A DNA stretch of 56,461 nucleotides from 2-02-FULL-66-22 sp964576535 (GCA_964576535.1 CAZNWB010000011.1:1-56461); one strand, 5' to 3'; counted from the first letter of the stretch, positions 17,086 through 24,887 are shown. A program made the numbers and translations. The notes: a model not told the origin generated them from the letters alone.

Positions 17086-17250
17086 ATGCCGACTTATGAT
17101 TTCCGTTGTGGCGGGTGCCGAAAGAAGTACACACTGACCATGTCCATCACCGCGCGGGACCGCAAGAGGATCAAGTGTCCGAAGTGCGGTTCCAGCAAGG
17201 CCGAGCCGGTCTTCTCTGGCTTTTTCGCCAAGACCTCGCGAAAGAGCTAG
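17086..17250 (+). CDS. FmdB-family zinc ribbon protein
   Basis: A 54-residue protein starting MPTYDFRCGGCRKKY and continuing to KCPKCGSSKAEPVFSGFF, the typical FmdB/CxxC-zinc ribbon. Four cysteines in two CxxC pairs should bind one zinc. Members are widespread, often called putative regulatory proteins, with no firm function. GGAGG at 17076-17080 is 5 nt before the ATG, giving strong support for such a short gene. It lies between two repeat-filled spacers and is probably transcribed with the Rho-N gene. Confidence 0.85.
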   Translation: MPTYDFRCGGCRKKYTLTMSITARDRKRIKCPKCGSSKAEPVFSGFFAKTSRKS

Positions 17251-17269
17251 CCCCGATCTGAGACTCTTG

Positions 17270-17412
17270 AACCGCCAAGGCGCCAAGAACGCCATGGCTC
17301 AAGAGGGCTGACGCCGAATGAAAGAGGAATCCTGGAAGGGGCGCACCCGTACGCTGGGAACCTGCCCGTCTTTTCGGGGAAAGGGCGGATTCTTGGCGTC
17401 ATGGCGGTTCGG
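17270..17412. repeat. CGCCAAG/CTTGGCG inverted word repeat
   Basis: The left arm CCGCCAAGGCGCCAAGAACG plus CCATGG faces the right arm TTCTTGGCGTCATGGCGGTT (17391-17410). The right arm carries the complement of the same words. The loop is about 95 nt. A weak promoter-like pair (TTGGCG at 17393, TATTTT at 17415) overlaps the right arm. Confidence 0.55.
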
Positions 17413-17450
17413 GGTATTTTACGGGCCGGGGCGGTGCAGGTAGGCGAGCG

Positions 17451-18410
17451 ATGATTCTGCTCACCGGAGCAACCGGGTTTGTCGGGCGGCACCTGGTCCG
17501 GCGCCTGACCGGCGCCGGGGAGGGGGTCCGGTGCCTCGTCCGGCCCGGATCCCCGTATCTCATGTGGCTCCAATCGCACGGGGTGGAGATCATCCCGGGG
17601 CACCTCCTGGATCCGGAGGTGATCGGCACGGCATGCCAGGGGTGCCGGCAGGTTATTCACCTCGCGGCACCCATCCACGAAGGGCGGGACGCGGTGGTGG
17701 AGCGGGTCCACGACCAGGGAATGATGTATCTGCTGGACGGCTCCAGGGCCGCGCGGGTCGAGCGATTCTTGATGGTGAGCCCGTTGGGGACCGGATCATC
17801 CGCCGGCCTCCCGTTTCTCCGGAGCCGAGGCCGGGCCGAGGACCAGCTCCGCGAGAGCGGGATCCCGTTCGTGATCCTGCAATCCTCCCTGATGTTCGGC
17901 CCCGGGGACCGGCTGATCAGCGGCATGATCCGGCTGATGCAGCGCACGGGACTGCTGCTGATCCCGGGTACCGGAAAGACCATGCTCCAGCCAATCTGGG
18001 TCGGCGACGCGGTGTCGTGCCTCCTGCGGGCGCTCACCGACGAGGAAGTGGTGGACCGGACCATCCCCATTGGGGGCTCGCAGCACCTGTCCTACGAGGA
18101 GATCGCGGACCAGGTCGGCAAGATGCTGAATGTCCCCCGGGTGAAAGTCCACCTGTCCCGGCGGGCGGTGGCCTGGATGGCCCGGATACTCGAGGGGCTG
18201 GGCCAGAACCCGTTCCTGGGATACCGCCACCTGGAACTGCTGGAGGTGGGAACCATCACGGTCCTGGACGCGGTCAAACGCAGCTTCGGGTTCCAGCCGA
18301 TGCCCCTGATCGAGAGCGTAGCCTACCAGATGATGCCCACGAGGGAAGTGGGAGGCTCCCCGCCGGCATCACGGGCCGAGCGAGGGTCGCGCACTCGCGA
18401 CCATCAATAG
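17451..18410 (+). CDS. Atypical short-chain dehydrogenase/epimerase-like protein
   Basis: A 319-residue NAD(P)-binding protein. The N-terminal Rossmann motif is GATGFVGRHL; later come HLAAPIHEG and SSLMFGPGDRL, as in extended or atypical SDRs of the complex I NDUFA9-like group. I do not see the usual YxxxK catalytic pair, so enzymatic activity is uncertain; atypical members may act as sensors or chaperones. The C-terminal third (SVAYQMMPT end) gives no further clue. A strong intrinsic terminator follows the stop, so it ends its transcript. The substrate cannot be named. Confidence 0.75.
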   Translation: MILLTGATGFVGRHLVRRLTGAGEGVRCLVRPGSPYLMWLQSHGVEIIPGHLLDPEVIGTACQGCRQVIHLAAPIHEGRDAVVERVHDQGMMYLLDGSRAARVERFLMVSPLGTGSSAGLPFLRSRGRAEDQLRESGIPFVILQSSLMFGPGDRLISGMIRLMQRTGLLLIPGTGKTMLQPIWVGDAVSCLLRALTDEEVVDRTIPIGGSQHLSYEEIADQVGKMLNVPRVKVHLSRRAVAWMARILEGLGQNPFLGYRHLELLEVGTITVLDAVKRSFGFQPMPLIESVAYQMMPTREVGGSPPASRAERGSRTRDHQ

Positions 18411-18435
18411 CCGGCGAGCCTGGGCAGGGGTCAAG

Positions 18436-18477
18436 CCCGTGGGACCGGGGGGCGGGTCCCCCGGGTTTTTTTGTTTT
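18436..18477 (+). terminator. Rho-independent terminator after the SDR gene
   Basis: CCCGTGGGACC pairs with GGTCCCCCGGG (one mismatch) across an 8-nt G-rich loop, followed by seven T residues, then GTTTT. It is the clearest intrinsic terminator in the window. Confidence 0.85.
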
Positions 18478-18529
18478 CCCCCGGAGCGACGTCAGGCAGG
18501 GCGCTCGTGTGTGACAGGAGACAAAGGCA

Positions 18530-19471
18530 ATGAGCCTCACGCGGCGACAGTTCGTCACGGCGATCTCAGGCATTGCGGCGGCGTGGATTGGGGCGTACCG
18601 CGGGGCATCGGCGGCGGTCTGGACCCGGGGCGCGGACGCCCCCACGCGGCGGAGCGAGGTCGCAGCCGCGGTGCTGGGTGGGAAGATCTACGTCGTGGGC
18701 GGCTTTGGCGGCGGGACGGGCGGCCTGGTGGAGGCCTATGATCCTGCCACGGACCGCTGGGAGCGACGGGCGGCCCTGCCGGTGGCGCTGCACCACACGG
18801 CCGCGGTCGGCCTCGAGAACCGCCTGTTCGTCGTGGGGGGTTACCGGGACGGGTGGACGGCCGAGGCGTCGGTCTTTGTCTATGATCCGGCGGCGGACCG
18901 CTGGCAGGCCAGACGGCCGATGCCAACGGCCCGGGGGGCCCTCACGGCCGTCGTCTTTGGGGGGCAGGTCTATGTCTTTGGCGGAGCCACAGGATGGCGC
19001 AACAGCGCGGCCACGGAGGCCTATGATCCCATCGGCGATGCCTGGCAGGCTCGCGCGCCGGTGCCCACCGGGCGGGATCACCACGCCACCGCCGTCGTCG
19101 GAGACAGCATTTACGTTATTGGCGGCCGCATCAACGGCTCCTATGCCATGAATCTCGGCGTGGTGGAGGCGTACGCTCCCGGCAGAGACACCTGGCGGGC
19201 CAGGGCGCCCATGCCCACCCATCGAAGCGGGATCGGCGCCGCGACCCTGGGCGGGAGAATCTATGTGGTCGGAGGCGAGGCCCCCGAGGGCACGTTCGCT
19301 CAGGTGGAGATTTTCGACCCCGCCGCCAACCGGTGGACCCGCGGGCCGGATCTTCCCACCCCGCGTCATGGGTTGGGCGTGGTGGAGCACCAGGGCCGTC
19401 TGTATGTCTTGGCGGGCGGGCCCACGCCGGGCGGCTCGGCCAGCGCCGCCGTCGAAATCCTTGAACCCTGA
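18530..19471 (+). CDS. Tat-exported Kelch-repeat protein
   Basis: A 313-residue protein with a twin-arginine signal (LTRRQFVTAISGIAAAWIG), so it should be exported folded. The mature part is a run of about six Kelch repeats of roughly 48 residues, each with IYVVGG-type and Tyr-Asp-Pro/Trp signatures (for example KIYVVGGFGGGTGG, LFVVGGYRDG, VYVFGGATG, IYVIGGRING, IYVVGGEAPE, LYVLAGG). These would close into a six-bladed propeller. No enzymatic residues stand out; binding of carbohydrate or protein is possible. It begins after a strong terminator, so it needs its own promoter, which I could not place. Confidence 0.85.
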   Translation: MSLTRRQFVTAISGIAAAWIGAYRGASAAVWTRGADAPTRRSEVAAAVLGGKIYVVGGFGGGTGGLVEAYDPATDRWERRAALPVALHHTAAVGLENRLFVVGGYRDGWTAEASVFVYDPAADRWQARRPMPTARGALTAVVFGGQVYVFGGATGWRNSAATEAYDPIGDAWQARAPVPTGRDHHATAVVGDSIYVIGGRINGSYAMNLGVVEAYAPGRDTWRARAPMPTHRSGIGAATLGGRIYVVGGEAPEGTFAQVEIFDPAANRWTRGPDLPTPRHGLGVVEHQGRLYVLAGGPTPGGSASAAVEILEP

Positions 19472-19530
19472 ATCCATACCCCTGCACCCGGCTCTTTTGC
19501 CCAGTCCGGACTCCTTCCCATACACTGAGA

Positions 19531-19664
19531 GCGTACGAGTGTACGCACATACGAAAGTACGCGCAGAAGAGTTCCGGAGATCTTCTCCCGGATCCGTGCC
19601 GCCTTTTCGTGTTTTTCGTGCCCTGGTACGCTCGTACTCTCGTACCCTCGTACTTTCGTACGCC
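19531..19664. repeat. GTACG word-shuffled inverted repeat
   Basis: The left arm (19531-19563) runs GCGTACGAGTGTACGCACAT then ACGAAAGTACGCGC. The right arm (19626-19664) runs GGTACGCTCGTACTCTCGTA then CCCTCGTACTTTCGTACG. Each word is itself a near-palindrome (GTACGAG/CTCGTAC). The element ends 44 nt before the EamA start. A second locus with the same word lies at 46627-46734. Confidence 0.75.
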
Positions 19665-19707
19665 GTTATCACGTGAAGCCAGCAGGCCTTCCAGCCAAGG
19701 CGAATAC

Positions 19708-20595
19708 ATGAACAGCCCCCGACGTCGGCTCCTGGGAGCGGTCTGCCTTTTCGTCGCGGCCGCCATCTGGGGCGGGATGTACGTGGTCAGTAAGTATGTC
19801 CTCGACTACATCCCACCCATGACGCTGCTGGCCGTGCGGCTGGTCATCGGCGGTGCGGCGCTTCTTCTGGTCATGGCCGCCAGCCGCACGCCCCGGGTGG
19901 GGGTGCGCGACCTGCCGCGGATGGCCCTGCTGGGACTCGTGGGGTTCGGCATCTCGCTGGCGGCGCAATTCATCGGCACGCGCCTTTCCTCGGCCAGCCA
20001 TGGCGCCGTCATCACCTCGGTCACGCCGGCCTTCATCCTGGTTTTCGCCGCGACCCTGCTGAAAGAGCGCATCACCTGGGCCAAGGTCGCGGCCGTGGGG
20101 ATCGCCACCGCCGGGGTGCTCCTGGTGGTGGAGCAACCGGAGGGGTTCCGCCTCGAGGCCCGAGCATTCTGGGGGGACGTCCTGCTGCTGGTGGCGGGTA
20201 TCACCTGGGCGCTCTATACCGTCCTGGGCCGGATGGCCGCGAACCGGCATCCTCCGGTGGCGGTGACGACGTACGCGACGCTCGCCGGGATCCTCTGGGT
20301 GCTTCCGGCCATTCCGGTCGAACTGCGGGGCTTCACGTGGCAGCCGCTTCCGGCCGCCGTCTGGTGGGGGACGCTGTACCTCGGGGTGGTCTCCACGGCC
20401 GTGGCGTTCTACCTCTGGAACAAGGGGTTCACCCTGATGGACGCCGCCACGGGATCGCTCTTTTTCTTTGCCCAGCCGGTGGTGGGGGCGGCGCTGGGGT
20501 GGCTGCTCCTGGGGGAGCGCCTGAGCACACGCTTCCTTCTGGGGACCGCGGTGATCATCGCGGGCGGTGTCCTGGCCACGCGCCAGTCCCAATAA
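19708..20595 (+). CDS. EamA-family (DMT) transporter
   Basis: A 295-residue membrane protein with two EamA domains, each of about five transmembrane helices, spanning the whole length. Typical signatures are AAAIWGGMYVVSKYVLDYIPP at the first domain's start and SLFFFAQPVVGAALGWLLLGE in the second. The family exports amino acids, nucleotide bases or other metabolites; the substrate is not readable. The chosen ATG begins right before the first helix. The frame is open 33 codons further upstream, but that stretch is only the translated GTACG word repeat, so it is left out. Only a weak AAGG is seen as ribosome binding site. Confidence 0.85.
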   Translation: MNSPRRRLLGAVCLFVAAAIWGGMYVVSKYVLDYIPPMTLLAVRLVIGGAALLLVMAASRTPRVGVRDLPRMALLGLVGFGISLAAQFIGTRLSSASHGAVITSVTPAFILVFAATLLKERITWAKVAAVGIATAGVLLVVEQPEGFRLEARAFWGDVLLLVAGITWALYTVLGRMAANRHPPVAVTTYATLAGILWVLPAIPVELRGFTWQPLPAAVWWGTLYLGVVSTAVAFYLWNKGFTLMDAATGSLFFFAQPVVGAALGWLLLGERLSTRFLLGTAVIIAGGVLATRQSQ

Positions 20596-20680
20596 CTGGC
20601 AATCAGGCAATCTGGCGACTTGGCAATCCGGGGTTCGGAGTTTTCCAGATTGCCAGATTGCCCAGTCGCCTAGTTGCCAG
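20596..20680. repeat. CTGGCAATC word-shuffled inverted repeat
   Basis: Two 36-nt arms: 20596-20631 begins CTGGCAATCAGGCAATCTGG, and 20645-20680 ends CCCAGTCGCCTAGTTGCCAG. The reverse complement of the right arm uses the same words (CTGGCAA, AGGCGACT, GGCAATCTGG) in another order. It starts on the last base of the transporter's stop region and ends 13 nt before the next promoter, as a terminator would. Confidence 0.8.
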
Positions 20681-20692
20681 TGTGGTTGGTGC

Positions 20693-20722
20693 TTGACTTG
20701 ACCAGGAATCCGCGAATATTGT
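20693..20722 (+). promoter_or_regulatory. Promoter of the glycosyltransferase gene, leaderless layout
   Basis: TTGACT (20693-20698), 18-nt spacer, TATTGT (20717-20722). The ATG at 20730 begins 7 nt after the -10 box, with no ribosome binding site. The GTG at 20721 overlaps the -10 box and is therefore an unlikely start. Confidence 0.55.
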
Positions 20723-20729
20723 GTCCGCC

Positions 20730-21410
20730 ATGAAGGTCGTGGCCGTCATCCCGGCGCTGAACGAAGAGGGGTCCATCGCCCGGGTCGTGACGGCTGTCCC
20801 CCGGGACCTGGTGGGCGAGGTGATCGTCGTCAACAACGGGAGCACGGACCGGACAGAGGAGGTCGCGGCACGCGCGGGCGCGCGGGTCGTGCGTGAACCC
20901 GCACGCGGATACGGCGCGGCCTGCAAGGCGGGGCTGGATGCGGCAACCGACGCCGACATCCTGGTGTACTTGGATGGGGATGCCAGCGATCAACCCCAGG
21001 AGCTGGCCCAGATCCTCGCACCGGTCGCACGGGGGGAGGCGGACCTGGTCATCGGATCACGCCTGCTGGGCCGGCGGGAGCCGGGGGCCATGCCGCCCCA
21101 CGCGCTGTTCGGGAACTGGCTCACGGCACGGTTGGTGCGCCTGCTGTACGGGGTGCGCATTACCGACCTGGGCTCGTTCCGGGCGATCCGCCGGAAGGAC
21201 CTGCTGGCGCTCGACATGCAAGAGCGCACGTACGGCTGGCCGGTGGAGATGATCGTCAAGGCGGGAAAGCGAGGCTACCGGATCCACGAGGTGCCGGTGA
21301 CCCACCGGAAGCGCGTCGGGAAGTCCAAGGTGGCCGGCACCCTGATGGGCAGCCTCAAGGCCGCGTATTTCATCCTGTTCACTACGTTCAGATACGCATT
21401 CCGCGCTTGA
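20730..21410 (+). CDS. Family 2 glycosyltransferase
   Basis: A 226-residue GT2 enzyme of the dolichyl-phosphate mannose synthase/undecaprenyl-phosphate glycosyltransferase kind. MKVVAVIPALNEEGSIARVV begins the nucleotide-sugar fold; the DGDASDQP segment gives the DxD metal site; GSRLLGRREPGAMP and ITDLGSFRAIRRKDLL are typical acceptor-loop stretches; YGWPVEMIVKAGKRG follows. There is no C-terminal membrane domain, so the enzyme is probably peripheral at the inner membrane. Sugar and acceptor are unknown. The leaderless promoter fixes the start. It precedes lgt by a repeat hairpin of 80 nt, so the two are probably separate units. Confidence 0.85.
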   Translation: MKVVAVIPALNEEGSIARVVTAVPRDLVGEVIVVNNGSTDRTEEVAARAGARVVREPARGYGAACKAGLDAATDADILVYLDGDASDQPQELAQILAPVARGEADLVIGSRLLGRREPGAMPPHALFGNWLTARLVRLLYGVRITDLGSFRAIRRKDLLALDMQERTYGWPVEMIVKAGKRGYRIHEVPVTHRKRVGKSKVAGTLMGSLKAAYFILFTTFRYAFRA

Positions 21411-21419
21411 AGACTGAAA

Positions 21420-21498
21420 GCGTTCGGTGGTTCGGTGGTTCGGCAGTTCGGTGGTTCAGAGAACGCCCGAACAACCGAACGGTCGAACGACCGAACGC
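21420..21498. repeat. GGTTCGGT word-shuffled inverted repeat
   Basis: The left arm (21420-21457) begins GCGTTCGGTGGTTCGGTGGT. The right arm (21461-21498) ends CGGTCGAACGACCGAACGC. The arms are 38 nt each with only 3 nt between them, so it can form a nearly continuous stem. It lies after the glycosyltransferase stop and ends 8 nt before the ribosome binding site of lgt. The same word builds 51759-51837 and single arms at 11810 and 40448. Confidence 0.85.
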
Positions 21499-21514
21499 CT
21501 TGTGTGAGGAGTTC

Positions 21515-22288
21515 ATGTTCACCTCCCCCGGCGCCATCGCATTCCAGTTCGGGCCGCTGGCCATCCGCTGGTACGGCATCCTCATCGCCACGGGGGTCCT
21601 CCTGGGGACCACCCTGGCCCACCGGGAGGCGATCCGGCGCGGCCAGGACCCGGACAAGGTCCTCAACGCCATCGTGCTGACGGTGCTCGTCGCGCTCCTG
21701 GGTGCGCGGGTGTACTACGTCCTGTTCAACTGGGAGTACTACGCGGCCAACCCGGCCAAGATCCTGGCGGTGTGGGAGGGAGGCCTGGCCATCCACGGGG
21801 GGTTGATCGCCGGGGCACTGGCGACGCTCCTGTATTGCCGGCGCGCCGGGCTCGCCCTGCCGGTGACCATGGACATCATGGTGCCAGGAGTCGCCATCGG
21901 ACAGGCCATCGGCCGCTGGGGAAATTTCTTCAACCAGGAGGCCTTCGGGGTTCCGACGGATCTGCCGTGGCGGCTGTACATAGATCCTGCCCATCGCCCG
22001 GCCTGGCTGGCGAACTTCGAATACTTCCACCCGACCTTCCTGTACGAGTCGCTCTGGAATCTCCTCGTCTTCGCCATCCTGTGGTTCGGGCTCCGCAAGC
22101 GGCTGGATGGGAAGGCCGGGGCCCTGACCCTGTGTTACCTGGGGCTGTACTCCATCGGCCGCTTCTTCGTGGAAGGGCTCCGGATCGACAGCCTGATGCT
22201 GGGCAGCTTCCGTGCCGCCCAGGTGGCGAGCGTCCTGCTGGTCGCAGGCACGGCCCTCGGGCTGATCCTGATCGCCCGGCGGAAGTGA
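21515..22288 (+). CDS. lgt: Prolipoprotein diacylglyceryl transferase
   Basis: A 257-residue inner-membrane enzyme that moves diacylglycerol from phosphatidylglycerol to the lipobox cysteine of prolipoproteins, the first step of lipoprotein maturation. The family signature GRWGNFFNQEAFG begins at residue 133, and IHGGLIAG precedes it. About seven hydrophobic segments cover the length. GAGGAG lies 4 nt before this ATG. The frame is open 36 codons further upstream, but that part only translates the word-repeat hairpin, so it is rejected. It is followed 8 nt downstream by the PPOX-like gene, so co-transcription is likely. Confidence 0.95.
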   Translation: MFTSPGAIAFQFGPLAIRWYGILIATGVLLGTTLAHREAIRRGQDPDKVLNAIVLTVLVALLGARVYYVLFNWEYYAANPAKILAVWEGGLAIHGGLIAGALATLLYCRRAGLALPVTMDIMVPGVAIGQAIGRWGNFFNQEAFGVPTDLPWRLYIDPAHRPAWLANFEYFHPTFLYESLWNLLVFAILWFGLRKRLDGKAGALTLCYLGLYSIGRFFVEGLRIDSLMLGSFRAAQVASVLLVAGTALGLILIARRK

Positions 22289-22295
22289 GCGGGAG

Positions 22296-22790
22296 ATGGC
22301 GCGGCCGCTGGGTGACACCCTTCCGGACGTCCTGCACGAGCTACTGGGTGGCCGCGATCTCGCGACCCGGATCGGCCACGCCATCCTGATCACCACGACG
22401 GACAGCCAGGGGTGGCCGCACCCTGCGCTCGTGTCCTACGGCGAGGTGGTGGCGGTGGATCGCCGCCGCCTCCGGCTGGCCCTGTACCGGACGAGCGGCA
22501 CCTCGGGAAATCTTCGGCGCAACGGGAAGCTGACCCTGTGTCTGCTCGAGCCGGGGATGGCGTACTACATCAAGACGTCGGCGCGGGCACAGCAGGATCC
22601 CATGGACGGATTCGCCGACCTGGCGCGCTTCGAGGCGACGGTGGAGACAGTGCTGGTGGACCAGGCGCGGGAAGACCTGGAACCGGGGGCCCGCCTCACG
22701 GGCGGGATCACGTTCGACCCGGGATGCACGGTGGAGGAGGCCCTCCGGAATTGGCAGGCGACGGTGGATGGCCTGCGGAGGGAGGCATGA
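22296..22790 (+). CDS. Pyridoxamine 5'-phosphate oxidase-like flavin-binding protein
   Basis: A 164-residue split-barrel protein of the PNPOx-like group (AILITTTDSQGWPHPALVSYG, then LRLALYRTSGTSGNLRRNGK, LTLCLLE). Such proteins bind FMN, F420 or heme and carry out varied redox reactions. The Arg-rich RTSGTSGNLRRNGK loop could bind the phosphate of a flavin. Its last codon overlaps the start of ubiX (ATGA), showing translational coupling with the flavin prenyltransferase. A role in handling FMN or prenylated FMN is therefore attractive, but it is inference from position. Confidence 0.75.
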   Translation: MARPLGDTLPDVLHELLGGRDLATRIGHAILITTTDSQGWPHPALVSYGEVVAVDRRRLRLALYRTSGTSGNLRRNGKLTLCLLEPGMAYYIKTSARAQQDPMDGFADLARFEATVETVLVDQAREDLEPGARLTGGITFDPGCTVEEALRNWQATVDGLRREA

Positions 22791-23371
22791 GGCTGGTCGT
22801 CGGAATCTCGGGAGCGAGCGGGGCCGTCTACGGCATCCGTCTGCTGGAGGCGCTTCGGAAGGTTTCCGACCTCGAGACTCACCTCATCATCAGCGCCGCC
22901 GGCAAGCGGACTATTCTGGAGGAAACCGACTACCCTATCAAGGACGTGGAGGCCCTGGCGACCCGGGTCTACGATAACCGGGACATCGGCGCGGCCCTGG
23001 CCAGCGGATCGTTCCGGACCGGCGGGATGGTCATTGTCCCCTGCAGCATCAAGACCGTCTCGGCCCTGGCGACCTGCTACGCCGAGACGCTGATGCACCG
23101 GGCGGGCGACGTCACCTTGAAGGAGGGGCGCCCGCTGGTCGTGGTGGTCCGCGAAACGCCGCTGCACGCCGGGCACCTGCGCCAGCTCCTGACCCTGGCG
23201 GAGCTGGGGGCCGTGATCCTTCCGCCCATGCCTGCCTTCTACCACCGGCCCAAGACGCTGGACGACATCGTGAATCACACCGTCGCCCGGGTCCTGGATC
23301 GGCTCGGGATCCCCCACGACCTGGGGGTGGAGTGGACCGGCACGCAGCCGCCTCGGCGCCCACCCGAATGA
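22787..23371 (+). CDS. ubiX: Flavin prenyltransferase UbiX
   Basis: A 194-residue UbiX/Pad1 protein, normal length, starting MRLVVGISGASGAVYGIRLL, the phosphate-binding GxSGA motif. Other family stretches are IVPCSIKTVSALA, RETPLHAGHLRQLLTLAELG and ILPPMPAFYHRP. It attaches dimethylallyl phosphate carbon to FMN to make prenylated FMN, the cofactor of UbiD-type decarboxylases. Its ATG overlaps the stop of the PPOX-like gene, and its own stop overlaps the next ATG, so three genes form a tight translational unit. No UbiD decarboxylase gene lies in the window; the user of the cofactor must be elsewhere. Confidence 0.93.
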   Translation: MRLVVGISGASGAVYGIRLLEALRKVSDLETHLIISAAGKRTILEETDYPIKDVEALATRVYDNRDIGAALASGSFRTGGMVIVPCSIKTVSALATCYAETLMHRAGDVTLKEGRPLVVVVRETPLHAGHLRQLLTLAELGAVILPPMPAFYHRPKTLDDIVNHTVARVLDRLGIPHDLGVEWTGTQPPRRPPE

Positions 23372-23883
23372 GGTCCCGGGCTCTTCCCCGGGGGTCCGTG
23401 CGGAGAGTGAAGGCAAAGAGGCCGGTGTCGCTGCACTTCGAATTTGCCGAGGGCACGGGACGGCACCGGGTCTGGGGGACGGCCTTCGTCTCCATGGATG
23501 GCCTGGCGATAAACCTCGTCGGGGGCGAGAGACCGCACATCGGCGCGGTGGCCATCAGCATCCCGCGCCCGAGCCTGGCGAAATCGCGGGAGCGAGGCGC
23601 CACCACCTCCGTCTTCACTGTCCTGGGCCACAAGGAGGACGAACTCGCCCGGCCAGTCGCGGCCAGCCTGGCGAAGACACTGAGGCGGACGACAGTGGTG
23701 GTGGCCGGGATCCACATCCGTCGGGCGCGAACGGCCGACATTGCCAAGGTCTTCCAGAATGCCGGGCGTGCCGTCGAGGCGATCATCGCCAAGGTCAAAG
23801 CCACTCGCCGCGAGGCGGGAGGGGCGGCCGGCTGGACGCTCGGGGGCTCAGACGCCGAACAAAGATCCCCTCTCCTCCTCTGA
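23368..23883 (+). CDS. LpdD-like prenylated-flavin chaperone
   Basis: A 171-residue protein resembling the LpdD family: SLHFEFAEGTGRHRVWGTAF, GGERPHIGAVAISIPRPSL, TVLGHKEDELARPVAASLAK and VVVAGIHIRRA. LpdD-like proteins are linked to gallate-type UbiD decarboxylases and proposed to handle prenylated flavin. Position directly after ubiX with an ATGA overlap fits this. The last 15 or so residues (ending EQRSPLLL) come from the left arm of a dispersed CTCTCC repeat, so the original C-terminus may have been shorter. The family call rests on recalled sequence pattern plus neighbourhood. Confidence 0.65.
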   Translation: MRSRALPRGSVRRVKAKRPVSLHFEFAEGTGRHRVWGTAFVSMDGLAINLVGGERPHIGAVAISIPRPSLAKSRERGATTSVFTVLGHKEDELARPVAASLAKTLRRTTVVVAGIHIRRARTADIAKVFQNAGRAVEAIIAKVKATRREAGGAAGWTLGGSDAEQRSPLLL

Positions 23884-23908
23884 GGGGGAGAGGGAAGGGG
23901 TGAGGGGG
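23867..23908. repeat. CCCTCTCC/GGGAGAGG dispersed repeat
   Basis: CCCCTCTCCTCCTC faces GAGGGGGAGAGGGAAGGGGT then GAGGGGG. It belongs to the family seen at 3168-3273 and overlaps the last codons of the LpdD-like gene. Confidence 0.7.
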
Positions 23909-23947
23909 TCAATCGCGGGATAGGAAGGACGAGGAAAGGAGAGACGG

Positions 23948-24313
23948 ATGAGTAACGGGATGCTCCGCGGGTCGCTGGCGATTCTCCTGGTGATGGGTGT
24001 GCTCCTTGCCGTCACCGGAAACAGCTGGGGACAACAGGAAACACCGAGGGCGGCAGCGAGCCCCGACGACTCACCTGGGCTCACCGCCATGGCCGCCGTG
24101 GCGGGCGTGGTCGGCAGCGTCTTCTACATCCCGTTCAAGCTGGGAGCGATTTGCCCGGCGCTGGCCCTGGCCTCAGGGGGAAGCCTGGTAGCGACGGGTG
24201 GCGACACGGCGACTGCCGGATACCTGCTGCGGGCCGGATGCGCCGGGACCTATTTCATCACGCCCGGGATGGTGCGGGGGCAGGAGGAGTTCCAGGGATC
24301 GGGGACGCGGTGA
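23948..24313 (+). CDS. Small exported or membrane protein of unknown function
   Basis: A 121-residue protein. Residues 5-29 form a signal peptide or first membrane helix (LAILLVMGVLLAVTGNSWG). After a short Ala/Pro/Asp-rich linker, a second hydrophobic stretch (MAAVAGVVGSVFYIPFKLGA) and a Gly/Ala-rich segment with two Cys (GAICPAL, RAGCAGTYF) follow. I do not recognise a family. AGGAGAG lies about 5 nt before the ATG, and composition matches its neighbours, so it is probably real. The frame ends without a clear terminator. Confidence 0.6.
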   Translation: MSNGMLRGSLAILLVMGVLLAVTGNSWGQQETPRAAASPDDSPGLTAMAAVAGVVGSVFYIPFKLGAICPALALASGGSLVATGGDTATAGYLLRAGCAGTYFITPGMVRGQEEFQGSGTR

Positions 24314-24431
24314 TGCGACAGGTCGGGGAAATGCCAGTGGATTGACGCCGGGACAGTCACCGGAAATAGGTACCGGACACCAATTATCCCCCTTTAAAAT
24401 CCGGACCCACTCGCTCACCCGCAACACGAGG
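24314..24431. other. Spacer with a possible insertion-element remnant
   Basis: At 24350-24387 the sequence GGGACAGTCACCGGAAATAG is followed by GTACCGGACACCAATTAT. This recalls ends associated with REP-type tyrosine transposases, but no transposase gene and no second end are present. Nothing else is recognised. Confidence 0.3.
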
Positions 24432-24665
24432 TCATAGGCGAGGGCCCGAGACGGACCGAGCCGTCGTCTCGCAGGAAGCGTCCTCGCGCTCCCGGAGGCG
24501 TTGCCCTATCCGGAAAAGCCAGCTCCTCAGCGTCCGCCGTAGCCGGACAGAGACTGGGTCGGCTTGCTTGCGGGAAACGCCCAGACGGCTGCGTAGTTGC
24601 GCGTCCCGCTCTATCTGGCGAACCCGCTCTCTCATCATCCGTTCTAGGAAATAGAGGTCACTCAT
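24432..24665 (-). CDS. Small charged helical protein, function unknown
   Basis: A 77-residue, strongly charged protein starting MSDLYFLERMMRERVRQIER, with a helical N-terminus and an Arg-rich remainder (LRRTLRSWLFRIGQRLRERE). GGGGAG lies about 7 nt before this ATG; the frame continues upstream without better support. No family is recognised and no domain is visible. It is the only minus-strand frame in the 630-nt space around it with a ribosome binding site. Confidence is moderate because composition alone could create such a frame. Confidence 0.45.
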   Translation of the reverse strand: MSDLYFLERMMRERVRQIERDAQLRSRLGVSRKQADPVSVRLRRTLRSWLFRIGQRLREREDASCETTARSVSGPRL

Positions 24666-24887
24666 GGCCAGTCTCCCCGTGCCCTTCCGCCTCGCCCTCG
24701 TCTCATTGGCCTGCCTCGTGGGTTCCCGGACGACCTCTGCCGCCCAGTCGCCTCTCCCTCGCGGCCATCCGAGGGGCATTGCTCGGATGGCCTCCTTCGG
24801 GGGCCACTTGTACCAGGGCCGGCGTCAAGGTTCCGTCATTGGGAGCGTCAAACAGGCGTCAAAGCGTGGGGGATCCAGGAGAGCGGC

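Noticed and set aside
17393..17420. Promoter TTGGCG/TATTTT before the SDR gene
   Set aside because: The -35 box coincides with the right arm of a word repeat and both boxes match poorly. Mentioned with the repeat but not called separately.
19609..19707. Longer N-terminus for the EamA transporter
   Set aside because: The extra codons translate the GTACG repeat and precede the first transmembrane helix without a ribosome binding site.
21407..21514. Longer N-terminus for Lgt
   Set aside because: It translates the GGTTCGGT hairpin. The ATG at 21515 has a GAGGAG site and gives the family's normal start.
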